Assembly: GCF_000019845.1 (NCBI RefSeq)
Contig: NC_010581.1
Location: 2,857,501 to 2,921,500, forward strand
Length of the DNA stretch: 64,000 nucleotides
Direction: 5' to 3'
From: Beijerinckia indica subsp. indica ATCC 9039
GTDB taxonomy: Bacteria; Pseudomonadota; Alphaproteobacteria; Rhizobiales; Beijerinckiaceae
Part shown: positions 18,202 through 27,283 of the stretch, piece after piece
How positions within the stretch are numbered: position 1 is the stretch's first letter
How the letters are laid out: the number at the start of each line of letters is the position of its first letter
Position numbers and translations under genes: made by a program
Notes under the pieces: generated by a model
Databases searched by the model: none
Seen by the model: only the letters and a program-made list of their open reading frames with translations
Told to the model about the DNA's origin: nothing

Positions 18202-19784
18202 GATGGCCCTCCAACGCGCCTTTGCCAGAGAGCCGCCACAAAGAGTGGTAGCAGTGTGACCACGATCAAGATGATGCATAACGCGGAAATCAGGCTGGGA
18301 GCACCATTGGCCATTAAGGTCAAGATTCGAACCGGCAGAGTGTCGAATCCTGGCGGGTAAACGACCATCGTAATCCCGAGATCACGCAAGCAAAACACAT
18401 AAGCGATAATCCAGGTCGCGATCAGGCCGTTCTTTGCCAAAGGCACCACAATGTCGCGCAAGGTCATGAACCAACTCGCGCCAGAGAGCTGCGCAGCCCG
18501 CTCCAGAGACGACGGAATGCTATGCAGGACTGCGGCCGTCATCCGCATGGGAAGTACGATGTATTGAGCCATATAACCGAGGATGATGATTGCAGGGGTG
18601 GCGTAGATAGCGTTGGTCTCTGGCGTATTCCACAGACTGATGAGACCAATGCCGATGACTGTTCCAGGCAAAGTAAACAGGAACAATGCCAATGCATCGA
18701 CGCTTCGCCACACAGGCTCTGCTCGACTATGAACCAGATAACCTAAGAAAAAACCGAGGATGACCAACAAAGTCGCGCCAATCATCGCAAAAACAACACT
18801 ACGCAAAATGCTGCCCCCTGCCCGTAAGAAAGCCTCTGCGAAAATGCTGAGAGATGCGGATTGAACGATGAGTATTGCAATGGGAAGCGCGACCGTAATC
18901 AAGGTCCAGGACAAAACGAGTCCCAATAACGGAAGACGCCAGTACCCAAGTTTTATCGCTCCGTTCCGCCCAGCATGCGTCGGCACGTTGAGTTCCAGGA
19001 CAGAAGCTTGCAGGAACCGATATTCCAGCATCAAGATCATTCCTGTGACGATCAACATCGGGATGGCCGCAGCTGTCGCCGCACTAAAGTCATAGAATGC
19101 CGCGAATTGGGTCAGGATCTCGACTGGGTACACGGGATAGCGCAGAAAGGTGGGAACCCCCACCTCTCCGAATGTGAGAAGAAAGACCAACACGGCTGAA
19201 AACAAAATCGCCGGGGCGATCAAGGGTAAAGTGATGCGCCACAGCACGTATGGCCAACGGCTCAACAACAGAGCTGCTTGTTCAAGCCGCGGATTTATCC
19301 TGTTCACATAAACGATGGTCAACAGCATGGGGATGGGTAGGAATGCGGTGGAGAGTGCCCCTATGCAACCATATAGACTAAAAAATGCAGAGGAGAGGAA
19401 TTCGAGCGTCGCGGGCGAGTGCCCTATCATCCCTGCCGCCCCAAGCACGGCGAACCAAGCTACAGCAATAACGTAAGGCGGAATGAGTAATGGCAATGCG
19501 AGGACTATCGTTAAGGCCCTGCGAAAGGGCAAATCCGTCTTGCAGAGCAGTACACCTAAAGGTACACCCACGACTGTTGCAAGGAACGTGACGGATATGG
19601 ACAGCAGAATGCTATGGCTCATCAACGTCATGAGCTGTTTGCCCGAATCCAAAAGAGCTTTGTAGGCCGTCAGGCTAAAACCTTCTGCGCCAAAGAAAGT
19701 CTTGGCGACCATTGCCAGGACGGGCAATAACCCAATCACGACAAGCGTCAACACGGCAGCCGATAATGTCAGCCGTTTTTCCAT
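18198..19784 (-). CDS. ABC transporter permease, fused two-domain (FbpB/ThiP-like)
   Basis: 528 residues from ATG 19784. It has two homologous six-helix halves (about 1-265 and 275-528), each with the EAA-type loop (for example LERAAQLSGASWFMTLRDIV near 450). Such fused permeases serve ferric iron, thiamine or 2-aminoethylphosphonate importers. The start lies two bases after the stop of the binding-protein gene, and the stop overlaps the ATPase start, so the three are one operon. Confidence 0.9.
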   Translation of the reverse strand: MEKRLTLSAAVLTLVVIGLLPVLAMVAKTFFGAEGFSLTAYKALLDSGKQLMTLMSHSILLSISVTFLATVVGVPLGVLLCKTDLPFRRALTIVLALPLLIPPYVIAVAWFAVLGAAGMIGHSPATLEFLSSAFFSLYGCIGALSTAFLPIPMLLTIVYVNRINPRLEQAALLLSRWPYVLWRITLPLIAPAILFSAVLVFLLTFGEVGVPTFLRYPVYPVEILTQFAAFYDFSAATAAAIPMLIVTGMILMLEYRFLQASVLELNVPTHAGRNGAIKLGYWRLPLLGLVLSWTLITVALPIAILIVQSASLSIFAEAFLRAGGSILRSVVFAMIGATLLVILGFFLGYLVHSRAEPVWRSVDALALFLFTLPGTVIGIGLISLWNTPETNAIYATPAIIILGYMAQYIVLPMRMTAAVLHSIPSSLERAAQLSGASWFMTLRDIVVPLAKNGLIATWIIAYVFCLRDLGITMVVYPPGFDTLPVRILTLMANGAPSLISALCIILIVVTLLPLFVAALWQRRVGGPS

Positions 19785-19786
19785 GG

Positions 19787-20809
19787 TCACAATCCGGCCC
19801 AGCTCTTCAGAAAGGACTGGATTGACTGTAGCTTGGCTGCGATAGCAGCATAATCCACTTTCATCACTTTGATCGATTCGATCGGTTTTAATTGAGGTGG
19901 CGTGGCGACGTTTGGATGGAGCGGAATCTGAGCCGCATCGGAAAATGCGAGCTTTCTCTCGGTTTCCGCCGAGAGCAAATAGTCGATAAGCTTCTTGCCA
20001 CTTTCCTGATGGGGTGAACCGGCTATCAATACGGCGGCATTGGGTACGACAAAACAACCTATTTCATCCGGGCCTTGGTCAGGATAAACCATCGTCACGG
20101 GCTCGTGCTGATTGATCCGATTCACGACATCATCGCTATCGACCAAGCTGAAAGCGAATTGACCGCGCGCTACCAGATCAGCGCTGTCGCCATTGCTTGG
20201 AGATAATTTGACCCCATTCTCGTGTAGGTCTTGCATGAACACTTGTCCGCGCTCATCGCCCAAAAGGACAAAGAGCGCCGCGATCTGGTCCGTTGTCGTA
20301 CCAAAGAGAGGATTTGCGATAACGATCTTATTGCGCCAACGCGGGTCTGAATACGAGAACACAGAAGTCGGTTTCAGATTTTCGCCTTCATGCACTATGA
20401 GCACGCGCGCCCTCGCCGCAAAACCGGTCCAATAGCCTTGAGGATCGCGAAATGTTGCTGGAATCCCCTCGGCATTCGGCGAGAGATAGGGCGTCGCAAT
20501 ATGGTGTTGTCGTAAGATTTCGGCTCGGATCGGTTCGTTAGCCCAATAGACGTCGGCTTGCGGATTGTTCTTTTCAGCGATGAGCCTATTCATCGCCCCC
20601 GTGCTCTTCGTTTCCTCCGTGTCATAAACCGCTCGTACCCTTATTCCTGTCTCTTTCTCAAAGTCCTTGAGAATAGGCTCCGAAAAGACCTCATCATGGC
20701 TGACATAGACAACGACGCTCCCTTGTTCCTTGGCGACATACAACCGCCACCAGATGGCAGCCACGACACCAAAAAACACAAGCGCAACCAGCCACGGAAT
20801 CTTTTTCAT
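19787..20809 (-). CDS. ABC transporter substrate-binding protein, iron(III)-type, membrane anchored
   Basis: 340 residues from ATG 20809 (an AGAGG site precedes it; an ATG nine codons earlier is possible). A single hydrophobic stretch at residues 5-22 without an obvious cleavage site suggests it stays attached to the membrane. The mature part begins VVVYVSHDEVFSEPILKDFE and continues like family-1/FutA-type binding proteins that carry Fe3+ or related ligands (ADVYWANEPIRAEIL, PTSVFSYSDPRWRNK). The typical paired tyrosines of ferric-binding proteins are not evident, so the ligand is open. Confidence 0.85.
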   Translation of the reverse strand: MKKIPWLVALVFFGVVAAIWWRLYVAKEQGSVVVYVSHDEVFSEPILKDFEKETGIRVRAVYDTEETKSTGAMNRLIAEKNNPQADVYWANEPIRAEILRQHHIATPYLSPNAEGIPATFRDPQGYWTGFAARARVLIVHEGENLKPTSVFSYSDPRWRNKIVIANPLFGTTTDQIAALFVLLGDERGQVFMQDLHENGVKLSPSNGDSADLVARGQFAFSLVDSDDVVNRINQHEPVTMVYPDQGPDEIGCFVVPNAAVLIAGSPHQESGKKLIDYLLSAETERKLAFSDAAQIPLHPNVATPPQLKPIESIKVMKVDYAAIAAKLQSIQSFLKSWAGL

Positions 20810-20894
20810 GCACGGCCTCTTTGGGTCGACGTCCACGAGGATTCTTCTGAGTGCTTTAAGACGAGGATTTGATCCGGTGGCTCCGGCTGACTAG

Positions 20895-21524
20895 CTATGG
20901 TTTAATTGGACTGATGACCAGATCATCGAAGGCCGTGATCGAGTCCGCTTTTGTCCAAAGCCCAATTCGTCCAGATGCAAATCTGCTGTCCCGATGATCG
21001 ATGAGGGGTTGATCATTCAGCCAACCCTTTATGTGGTCGTGCTCCGCGCTGATGTGCAGCTTATGCCACTGACCGAGCGCCGGAGCCTTGACGCGCGCAC
21101 CAGTAATCTGGCGCCGACCACGATCATAATAGTACAAATTGAAATTGTCTTCCAAGGCATTGGCTCGGATCACGTAATAGCGACCGTCAGAAAAGCGGAA
21201 GACGATGCCACCCGATGCGTCCTCTCGTCCTGAGATTGGCTTGAACCGCACTGTGACATCGACATCGGTATAGGGCCCGACGGGCGCAACGATGACATTG
21301 AAATCATTATTTGTCGCGCGTTGAACCAGCGCTTTGCCTTTTGATGCGCCTGGGACATCTTCAACGCCCCATTTTCCGGTGACCGTCTCCCAACCTTCCA
21401 GAGGTTGAGTGAAATCGTAGCGAACCTGGGACTCAACTGCATTCGAACGTCGATCTCCGATCATGGTGGATCCTCCCGCGGCAGCAGCAATGATGATCGC
21501 TTGTCGTCTCGAAAGAGTCGTCAT
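20895..21524 (-). CDS. Secreted DUF1080 / concanavalin-like (family 16 type) protein
   Basis: 209 residues from ATG 21524. The N-terminus MTTLSRRQAIIIAAAAGGST looks like a twin-arginine or Sec signal. The rest is beta-rich with the DUF1080-like pattern (YDFTQPLEGWETVTGKWGVE, then GGIVFRFSDGRYYVIRANAL, then GQWHKLHISAEHDHIKGWLN). These are lectin-like jelly rolls, and enzymatic activity is unproven. It precedes the ABC transporter operon by 85 bases on the same strand, so it is probably part of it. A shortened relative occurs at 24820 in the chromate cluster. Confidence 0.78.
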   Translation of the reverse strand: MTTLSRRQAIIIAAAAGGSTMIGDRRSNAVESQVRYDFTQPLEGWETVTGKWGVEDVPGASKGKALVQRATNNDFNVIVAPVGPYTDVDVTVRFKPISGREDASGGIVFRFSDGRYYVIRANALEDNFNLYYYDRGRRQITGARVKAPALGQWHKLHISAEHDHIKGWLNDQPLIDHRDSRFASGRIGLWTKADSITAFDDLVISPIKP

Positions 21525-21748
21525 CTCATGCCCTCCTCGTTGCCCAGTTGCCCAGCACAAGCTATCCCAAGCTGGCCGGGCTGATCGTCAGGCGCCGTAT
21601 CTTAGCCTTTCGATGAAATTGCGCCTCGTCTTCGATTCATAAAATGCTTCTCCTATCCTCAACTCAGAAAGATTGAACCATTGCTGTAGACAATAGATGC
21701 GGATGCTGACACACAACCTCGATGTCTGTTTTATGGTGGCGCACGCCG

Positions 21749-23164
21749 CTAGACTTGTCCTGTCAGAAGTCCATAGAGCAAGCCAGCAATCGAGCATCCC
21801 GCGAGCACCTGAAGCATGCCGATCTTGAAACGGAACACCGCGAGTATGGCGCCGAGCGTCAGGATGAGCGATGCAATGTTGATGGAGCTGAGCACAGGCA
21901 CATCGACTGTCATCTCAAGTGCTCGCACCTCGCGCAGTTCTCGGAACAGGACATGGAGGGAGAACCACACGGCCAGGTTCAAGATGACACCCACGACCGC
22001 CGCCGTGATCGTCGCGAGAGCGGCCGAGAGGGCCTTGTTGCCGCGTAAAATCTCGATGTAAGGCGCGCCGAGAAAAATCCAGAGAAAGCATGGGACGAAA
22101 GTCACCCAGGTCGTCAGTAGGCCTCCCAGCGTGCCGGCAAGAAGCGGATTAAGACCGCCGGGCGCGCGGAAGGCGCCCATGAATCCGACGAATTGAATGA
22201 CCATAATCAGCGGGCCGGGGGTGGTCTCGGCCATGCCGAGGCCATCGAGCATCTCACCGGGCTTGAGCCAGCCATAGGTATCCACCGCCTGCTGCGCGAC
22301 ATAGGCGAGGACCGCATAGGCGCCGCCGAAGGTCACGACCGCCATCTTCGAAAAGAAGATGGCAATGTCGGTGAAGACGTTCCCTGGCCCGAGGAGCGCC
22401 AGCAGGCCGAGGACGGGTATAAACCACAGCGCGAGGAATACGGCGGCAATCTTGAGCGACCAGCCAACCGAAGGCCGCGCGTGGGCGGGGATCTCTTCGC
22501 CGAGGATTGTGTCGGCATCGGCGACCTGCTTGCCGCCGATGTTTCCATGTCCGCCAGAGGACTGAAATGCGGCCAATCCAATCCGCTGGCCGAAATAGCC
22601 GATCAAGGCCGCCGCCAGGATGATCAGCGGAAATGGCACTTGGAAGAAAAAGATCGCGATGAAAGCCGCCGCGGCCAGAGCCACCATGATCGCGTTTCCG
22701 AGAGCCCGCTTGCCGATGCGTGTCACGGCCTCGAGCACGATGGCGAGCACCGCCGCCTTCAATCCGAAGAACAGAGCCTCGACAGCCCCGACTTGGCCAA
22801 AGATCGCATAAATCCAGCTCAATGCCATAATGGCGATGGCGCCTGGCAGCACGAACAAAGTGCCGGCGACCAGCCCGCCTTTGGTTCTATGCATCAGCCA
22901 GCCGATATAGGTGGCGAGCTGCTGGCCTTCTGGACCCGGCAGCAGCATGCAATAGTTCAGGGCATGCAGGAACCGCGTCTCGCCGATCCAACGCTTCTCC
23001 TCGACGATGATGCGATGCATCATGGCGATCTGGCCGGCCGGCCCTCCGAAGCTGAAAATCGCAACGCGTGCCCACACGCGCACCGCTTCGCCGAACGAAA
23101 CGCCGTGCGCGGGGATTTCGACCGGCTGGATGGGCGCCACGTCAAGGCTCTCCACTTTGGTCAT
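21749..23164 (-). CDS. chrA: Chromate transporter ChrA
   Basis: 471 residues from ATG 23164, after an AGGAGAG site. There are two homologous CHR domains: residues about 18-190 (FSFGGPAGQIAMMHRIIVEE, then LLPGPEGQQLATYIGWLMH) and about 260-440 (VVTFGGAYAVLAYVAQQAV, then ETTPGPLIMVIQFVGFMG). ChrA exports chromate across the inner membrane. The start is 22 bases after the chrB stop, so the order chrB-chrA is the classic resistance operon, read leftward. An upstream open frame without its own start is ignored. Confidence 0.95.
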   Translation of the reverse strand: MTKVESLDVAPIQPVEIPAHGVSFGEAVRVWARVAIFSFGGPAGQIAMMHRIIVEEKRWIGETRFLHALNYCMLLPGPEGQQLATYIGWLMHRTKGGLVAGTLFVLPGAIAIMALSWIYAIFGQVGAVEALFFGLKAAVLAIVLEAVTRIGKRALGNAIMVALAAAAFIAIFFFQVPFPLIILAAALIGYFGQRIGLAAFQSSGGHGNIGGKQVADADTILGEEIPAHARPSVGWSLKIAAVFLALWFIPVLGLLALLGPGNVFTDIAIFFSKMAVVTFGGAYAVLAYVAQQAVDTYGWLKPGEMLDGLGMAETTPGPLIMVIQFVGFMGAFRAPGGLNPLLAGTLGGLLTTWVTFVPCFLWIFLGAPYIEILRGNKALSAALATITAAVVGVILNLAVWFSLHVLFRELREVRALEMTVDVPVLSSINIASLILTLGAILAVFRFKIGMLQVLAGCSIAGLLYGLLTGQV

Positions 23165-23186
23165 CAACTGGCTCTCCTCGCCTGTG

Positions 23187-24173
23187 TCATCCGCGTTTCG
23201 TGCGGAAATAATGATAGAGATTGTCGAACACGGCGGCGCTTTGCGCGACCCGCTGTTCATCTTCAGCGTTGGCCAAGCAGATGCCGGCGATAAGATGGGC
23301 GATACCGCTTGCTTCCTCGCGTCCGAACTTGCCGTCCTTGAGGTCGATGTCATGGATGATCTCGGCGATCGCCTGAAGAGCCGGATCAGCGAGACCGGAG
23401 CGGGCCAGTAGGACTTCGAAACTGCAACGATCCCCTTCATGAGTGAATTCGCCGTCGAACATGTCGAAATGCAGCTCACCATCTTTCAGAACGTAGCCTT
23501 TGCCGGGCACGAAGCGAATGACGGCCTCGGGATCAATGAAATGACGGATCAACCAGGCACAGGCGACGCGGTCGACATGCACGCCTTTGCGCGTGACCCA
23601 TATCCGTCCCTTGAGATCCCCGCGCGCATTGGCCGGCGCACGGATTGATGTTTCGGTCATGGCCTTTTCCTCCGCGACTTGGGCTTCCAATCCACTGAGC
23701 AGACCCTCGACCGGCTCACGGCCATTGGCACAGAAGAAGTCGATGGCCGTGATCTCCGCCAGACGCTTCCGCAGGCGGCCGAGCTGCGTACGGACTTCAG
23801 CCCGCTTTTCCGGCGTGTCACTGGCGGCGAGGCTGTCGGCGAGAGCACGCCCCTCCTTGGCGATGGCCTCGTAATCCTCATCACGCGCGGTATCGAACAG
23901 AGCCCGCACCTGGGCGTCGGAGAGGCCATCGATCAGGCGTGCCTCACACACCATCGCTTCGCCTCCACCCTCGACGATCTCCTTCAAGAGCCATTCGAAA
24001 TCCTCCTGCGTCTCGGCATTCGCCGGGAGCGCGTAGACCGTGCTCTTCATCGCGACCGCGCCAATGCCTTGCAGCCGCCGCCAGATCTTCACGCGGAAAT
24101 AAGCAGGCTTGGTGGGCAATTGATGGATCAGGAGCAGCCATCGCTGCTCCTGTTGGGACTCTTCTTCGTTCAT
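23187..24173 (-). CDS. chrB: Chromate resistance regulator ChrB
   Basis: 328 residues from ATG 24173; there is no good ribosome site, so it may be translated from a short leader. The N-terminal half (to about 180) has the ChrB pattern (WLLLIHQLPTKPAYFRVKIW, then LQGIGAVAMKSTVYALP). The C-terminal ChrB domain is at about 195-325 (RIWVTRKGVHVDRVACAWLI, then RHFIDPEAVIRFVP and FTHEGDRCSFE). ChrB senses chromate and controls the chr operon. A second protein made only of the C-terminal domain is encoded divergently at 24327. Confidence 0.95.
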   Translation of the reverse strand: MNEEESQQEQRWLLLIHQLPTKPAYFRVKIWRRLQGIGAVAMKSTVYALPANAETQEDFEWLLKEIVEGGGEAMVCEARLIDGLSDAQVRALFDTARDEDYEAIAKEGRALADSLAASDTPEKRAEVRTQLGRLRKRLAEITAIDFFCANGREPVEGLLSGLEAQVAEEKAMTETSIRAPANARGDLKGRIWVTRKGVHVDRVACAWLIRHFIDPEAVIRFVPGKGYVLKDGELHFDMFDGEFTHEGDRCSFEVLLARSGLADPALQAIAEIIHDIDLKDGKFGREEASGIAHLIAGICLANAEDEQRVAQSAAVFDNLYHYFRTKRG

Positions 24174-24181
24174 ATGCAAAC

Positions 24182-24218
24182 TGTATCATGACGAATAAAA
24201 ATTACAACATTTGTATCA
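24182..24218. promoter_or_regulatory. Repeated TGTATCA motif in the divergent chr promoter region
   Basis: TGTATCA occurs at 24182-24188 and again at 24212-24218, a 30-base (three helical turns) period, within the 153 bases separating chrB from the rightward chr genes. The spacing suggests a site bound by a dimeric regulator, ChrB being the obvious candidate. This is inference only. Confidence 0.4.
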
Positions 24219-24326
24219 CTTTCTATTCGGATGTAGCATCCATCGTCCTGAAACGGGCCGTGGAGAGGCAGCCTTGCTCCGGCCGCTCAAGCCATCGCTC
24301 GACCTTCAAAGGAGGGAGACGGGTTC

Positions 24327-24797
24327 ATGAAATGGGTGACACGTGAACGGCCGGTCATTGACCGTATTGCCTGCCCTTGGCTCATCGCGCGGTTCATTGA
24401 TCAGGAACCCGAGTTCCTGTTCGTGCCACCTAATCAAGTCCTCTCCACCGCGGCAGAGACCGGGGCGATGCCCTATGACATCCCCGGTGTCGAACTCACC
24501 CATGTCGGAGACGGTTGCAGTTTCGATGCTTTCGTCGCCAAATATGGTCTTGGCCGCGATCCGGCGATCACCATTCTCAGCCTTATCGTGCGGGGCGCCG
24601 ACACCAATCGGCATGATCTAACGCCGCAGTCAGCGGGATTGCTGGCGATCTCGATGGGTCTTCGGGACGTTACACCGGACGATCATGAGGTCCTGCGGCG
24701 CGGTTTCATCATCTACGACGCGCTCTATGCCTGGGCCGCGAGGCGACAGGCGGAAGCCCATAGCTGGCCGCCAGCCATGAAGACGGATGCGGCGTGA
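24327..24797 (+). CDS. ChrB C-terminal-domain protein
   Basis: 156 residues consisting only of the ChrB domain (VTRERPVIDRIACPWLIARF, then IDQEPEFLFVPPNQVL and ELTHVGDGCSFDAF, compared with the same motifs in ChrB residues 195-275). A GGAGGGAG site precedes the ATG. The Cys and conserved His/Asp residues of the domain are kept, so it may bind or reduce chromate or act as a sensor. It starts the rightward unit of secreted proteins and dismutase. A fragment of a second copy is found at 28569. Confidence 0.9.
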   Translation: MKWVTRERPVIDRIACPWLIARFIDQEPEFLFVPPNQVLSTAAETGAMPYDIPGVELTHVGDGCSFDAFVAKYGLGRDPAITILSLIVRGADTNRHDLTPQSAGLLAISMGLRDVTPDDHEVLRRGFIIYDALYAWAARRQAEAHSWPPAMKTDAA

Positions 24798-24819
24798 AAC
24801 AATCGGGAGGAGCAGTCCC

Positions 24820-25095
24820 ATGAAGTCATTTGCCATGACTATTTTGGTTGGCGCTGCTCTGTCCATGCCGCTCTCTGCTTCGGCCGAGACAGTCACTTTC
24901 GGTAATGGTCAGCCAGATGCTTTGCCCAAGGCATTTGTCTCGGCAATGACCGGGAGCGGAGAACCTCACCGGTGGGACATTGTCGAGGATGCCACCGCTG
25001 CAGATGGCCGCGCCCTAGCGCAATTGAATAAGGATAAGACTGAGGGTCGCTTTCTGCTCACTACAACTCTTCTGGCGGACTCCGGGGAGACGTGA
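24820..25095 (+). CDS. Small secreted protein, truncated DUF1080-like
   Basis: 91 residues from ATG 24820 with a GGGAGGAG ribosome site. Residues 1-23 are a signal peptide (cleavage near ASAE). What follows (TVTFGNGQPDALPKAFVSAM, then GEPHRWDIVEDATA) matches only the first third of the DUF1080/family-16-type proteins such as the one at 20895. The frame ends abruptly at 25095, where the next gene begins, so the 3' part seems deleted. It may be non-functional or a remnant. Confidence 0.6.
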   Translation: MKSFAMTILVGAALSMPLSASAETVTFGNGQPDALPKAFVSAMTGSGEPHRWDIVEDATAADGRALAQLNKDKTEGRFLLTTTLLADSGET

Positions 25096-25514
25096 TGATG
25101 ATACGATCCGGCTTATCCTTCCGACCCGGTTGTCGAGTTTCTGCCCCCACCCTCATGGCAGGCGTCGGGCTGACTCTTGGGCTATCGATCGGCTTGGATC
25201 CCGCTAGAGCGGCCGACACCTTCCGACAACTCAAGCAGCGTGAAATCAGAACCAAGATCGCAGGCATGGAATTCACCGACGAGGTGCACTGGGCTTTTGT
25301 CTTCAGCCGTGATGGTACACTGCCGACCTTTTCGATGGGGACGAAGCGTGTCGGTCGCTGGCGTATCGATCGTGACATGCTTTGCCTCGACCGATCGATA
25401 AGCGGGCTGCACTGCTACGAGGTTTGGATATCCGGCAATGCACTTCAACTACACGAGCCAGGCGTCGAGATCAGAGAAGAAGGCATTTTGCAAAAGCCCG
25501 CAGTGCGCAATTAA
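25095..25514 (+). CDS. Hypothetical secreted protein of the chromate cluster
   Basis: 139 residues. A hydrophobic signal segment ends near ARAADT (about residue 41). The mature part (FRQLKQREIRTKIAGMEFTD, then HWAFVFSRDGTLPTFSMG and WRIDRDMLCLDRS) has no domain I can name. Two cysteines are present near LCLDRS and LHCYEVW. The start overlaps the previous stop, with GTG/ATG alternatives within six bases. Position between ChrB-domain and DUF1259 genes suggests a periplasmic accessory role in metal or oxidative stress (inference). Confidence 0.65.
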   Translation: MMIRSGLSFRPGCRVSAPTLMAGVGLTLGLSIGLDPARAADTFRQLKQREIRTKIAGMEFTDEVHWAFVFSRDGTLPTFSMGTKRVGRWRIDRDMLCLDRSISGLHCYEVWISGNALQLHEPGVEIREEGILQKPAVRN

Positions 25515-25593
25515 CCAATCTCTCACGGAGGCCAAAAAGTCTCTGAAGGATGTGGTCGCATGATATCGGGGGCAATGACTGAGGAGAGATGCA

Positions 25594-26478
25594 ATGCGTG
25601 CAAAATTGATAACTGGCGCTGCCCTCATTGTGATGTTGGCCTCTGCACCGGCCTGCGCCGATCCTGATTGGAATGCCATCGGTCAGGCGCTTGGAAAAGC
25701 TGGCGCGGAACTCCCGGGCGGTCTCTATCGGGTGCCGCTCGCGCGCTCGGACCTGAAGGTTACCCTCGCCGGCGTCGAGATCAAACCGGCGCTCGCGCTT
25801 GGTTCATGGCTCACGTTCCAGCCGGCGGGCAAGGATGCCATGGTCATGGGCGATCTCGTGCTGACACAAGATGAAGTCGCGCCCGTGATGAAACGTCTTG
25901 GCGAAGGCGGTATCGAAATCACTGCGCTCCATAATCATCTGCTGCATAGCCAGCCGCTCACGATGTATATGCATATCGAGGGACACGGTGATCCGCTGAA
26001 ACTGGCCGAGGCGCTGCATGCGGCCCTTGTTCTCAGCAAGACACCGCTTGGACCAGCGAGCGCGCCTGCGGCGCCGCAAACAATCGACCTCGACACCTCT
26101 GCTCTCGACAAGCTGCTCGGCCATGCGGGCAAAGCCAATGGCGGGGTCTATCAATTCACGATTCCGCGGGCCGAGGCGATTACGGATGGCGGCATGGCCG
26201 TCCCTGTTGCCATGGGGACCGGCATCGCCATCAACTTCCAGCCGACTGGAAAGGGCAAGGCGGCGATCACCGGTGATTTCGTGTTGATCGGATCGGAAGT
26301 CAATCCGGTGCTTCGAACCCTGCAAGAGAATGGCATCGAAGTGACCGCCGTCCATAATCATATGCTCGACGATCAGCCGCGCCTCTTCTTCCTGCATTTC
26401 TGGGCCAATGATGATGCGATCAAGCTGGCAGGCGGCCTTAAGGCGGCGCTCGATAAGGTCAATATTGCCAAGAGCTAG
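25594..26478 (+). CDS. DUF1259 (LppY/LpqO-like) secreted protein with two repeats
   Basis: 294 residues with a signal peptide (cleavage near ACADPD). It contains two copies of the DUF1259 unit: residues about 28-150 (VTLAGVEIKPALALGSWLTF, then GIEITALHNHLLHSQPLTMY) and about 165-290 (GIAINFQPTGKGKAAITGDF, then GIEVTAVHNHMLDDQPRLFF). Each repeat has a conserved HNHM/L motif that could bind metal. The function is unknown. These proteins are often found with chromate genes. An internally deleted fragment of a second copy is at 28673. Confidence 0.88.
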   Translation: MRAKLITGAALIVMLASAPACADPDWNAIGQALGKAGAELPGGLYRVPLARSDLKVTLAGVEIKPALALGSWLTFQPAGKDAMVMGDLVLTQDEVAPVMKRLGEGGIEITALHNHLLHSQPLTMYMHIEGHGDPLKLAEALHAALVLSKTPLGPASAPAAPQTIDLDTSALDKLLGHAGKANGGVYQFTIPRAEAITDGGMAVPVAMGTGIAINFQPTGKGKAAITGDFVLIGSEVNPVLRTLQENGIEVTAVHNHMLDDQPRLFFLHFWANDDAIKLAGGLKAALDKVNIAKS

Positions 26479-26595
26479 CAAGAGCTGGATGCGGAAGCCT
26501 GCATCGAAACAGCACCGTAATGTCGCTCGGAGCGGCAATCGAGTTTCCTTCGGTTCCCGCCAATACAGGGCGCACCCGCGACAAGGAGATTCATT

Positions 26596-27189
26596 ATGAA
26601 ATATGAGATGAAGCCATTGCCCTTCGATCCGCAAAGGATAAAGGGCCTCTCCGAAAAAATCCTCGTCAGCCATTACGAGAACAATTATGGCGGCGCGGTG
26701 AAGCGGCTGAATGCGATCACCGAACAGCTTGCCAATCTCGATTGGGACAAGGCACCGACATTCGTGATCAATGGCCTCAAACGGGAAGAGCTGATCGCAA
26801 CAAACTCGATGATTCTGCACGAAGCTTATTTCGGCGGTCTGGGTGAACCCAATCAACCCGGCACGGCACTCGCCGCGGCGATCGAACGCGATTTTGGAGG
26901 GGTGGACCGGTGGCGGTCCGAATTCGTTGCCATGGGCAAGGCGGAAGGTGGCGGTTCCGGCTGGGTCATTCTGACCTATCAGGCCCGCGACAATCGGCTT
27001 GTCAATGCTTGGGCAGCAGATCATACGACGACTCTTGCAGGTGGAGTCCCGATCCTCGTGCTCGATATGTATGAGCATGCCTATCACCTGGATTTCGGCG
27101 CAAAGGCCGGTGATTATGTCACTACCATCATGAATACGACAAACTGGTCGAATGCCGATAAAATCTATGAGCAGCATCATAAGAATTAA
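26596..27189 (+). CDS. sodB: Superoxide dismutase, Fe/Mn type
   Basis: 197 residues. All four metal ligands are present: His26 (SHYENNYGG), His75 (ILHEAYFGG), Asp157 and His161 (LVLDMYEHAYH). It converts superoxide to peroxide and oxygen. Chromate reduction makes superoxide, and an Fe-dismutase named chrC is part of some chr operons (for example the TnOtChr transposon, chrBACF). This gene holds that position here. A broken N-terminal copy lies at 17384. Confidence 0.93.
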   Translation: MKYEMKPLPFDPQRIKGLSEKILVSHYENNYGGAVKRLNAITEQLANLDWDKAPTFVINGLKREELIATNSMILHEAYFGGLGEPNQPGTALAAAIERDFGGVDRWRSEFVAMGKAEGGGSGWVILTYQARDNRLVNAWAADHTTTLAGGVPILVLDMYEHAYHLDFGAKAGDYVTTIMNTTNWSNADKIYEQHHKN

Positions 27190-27283
27190 GAATATGAGAT
27201 CGGTAAATAACCGGGTAAGCATCCACGTCGGAGTTCGGCAATGATGCAAACAAGAGCCGGACTCTTTGTCTCGAGTGACAAAA

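Noticed and set aside
22193..23293. 366-codon plus-strand frame opposite chrA
   Set aside because: Highly charged, low-complexity translation with no motif; chrA on the other strand has full CHR domains.
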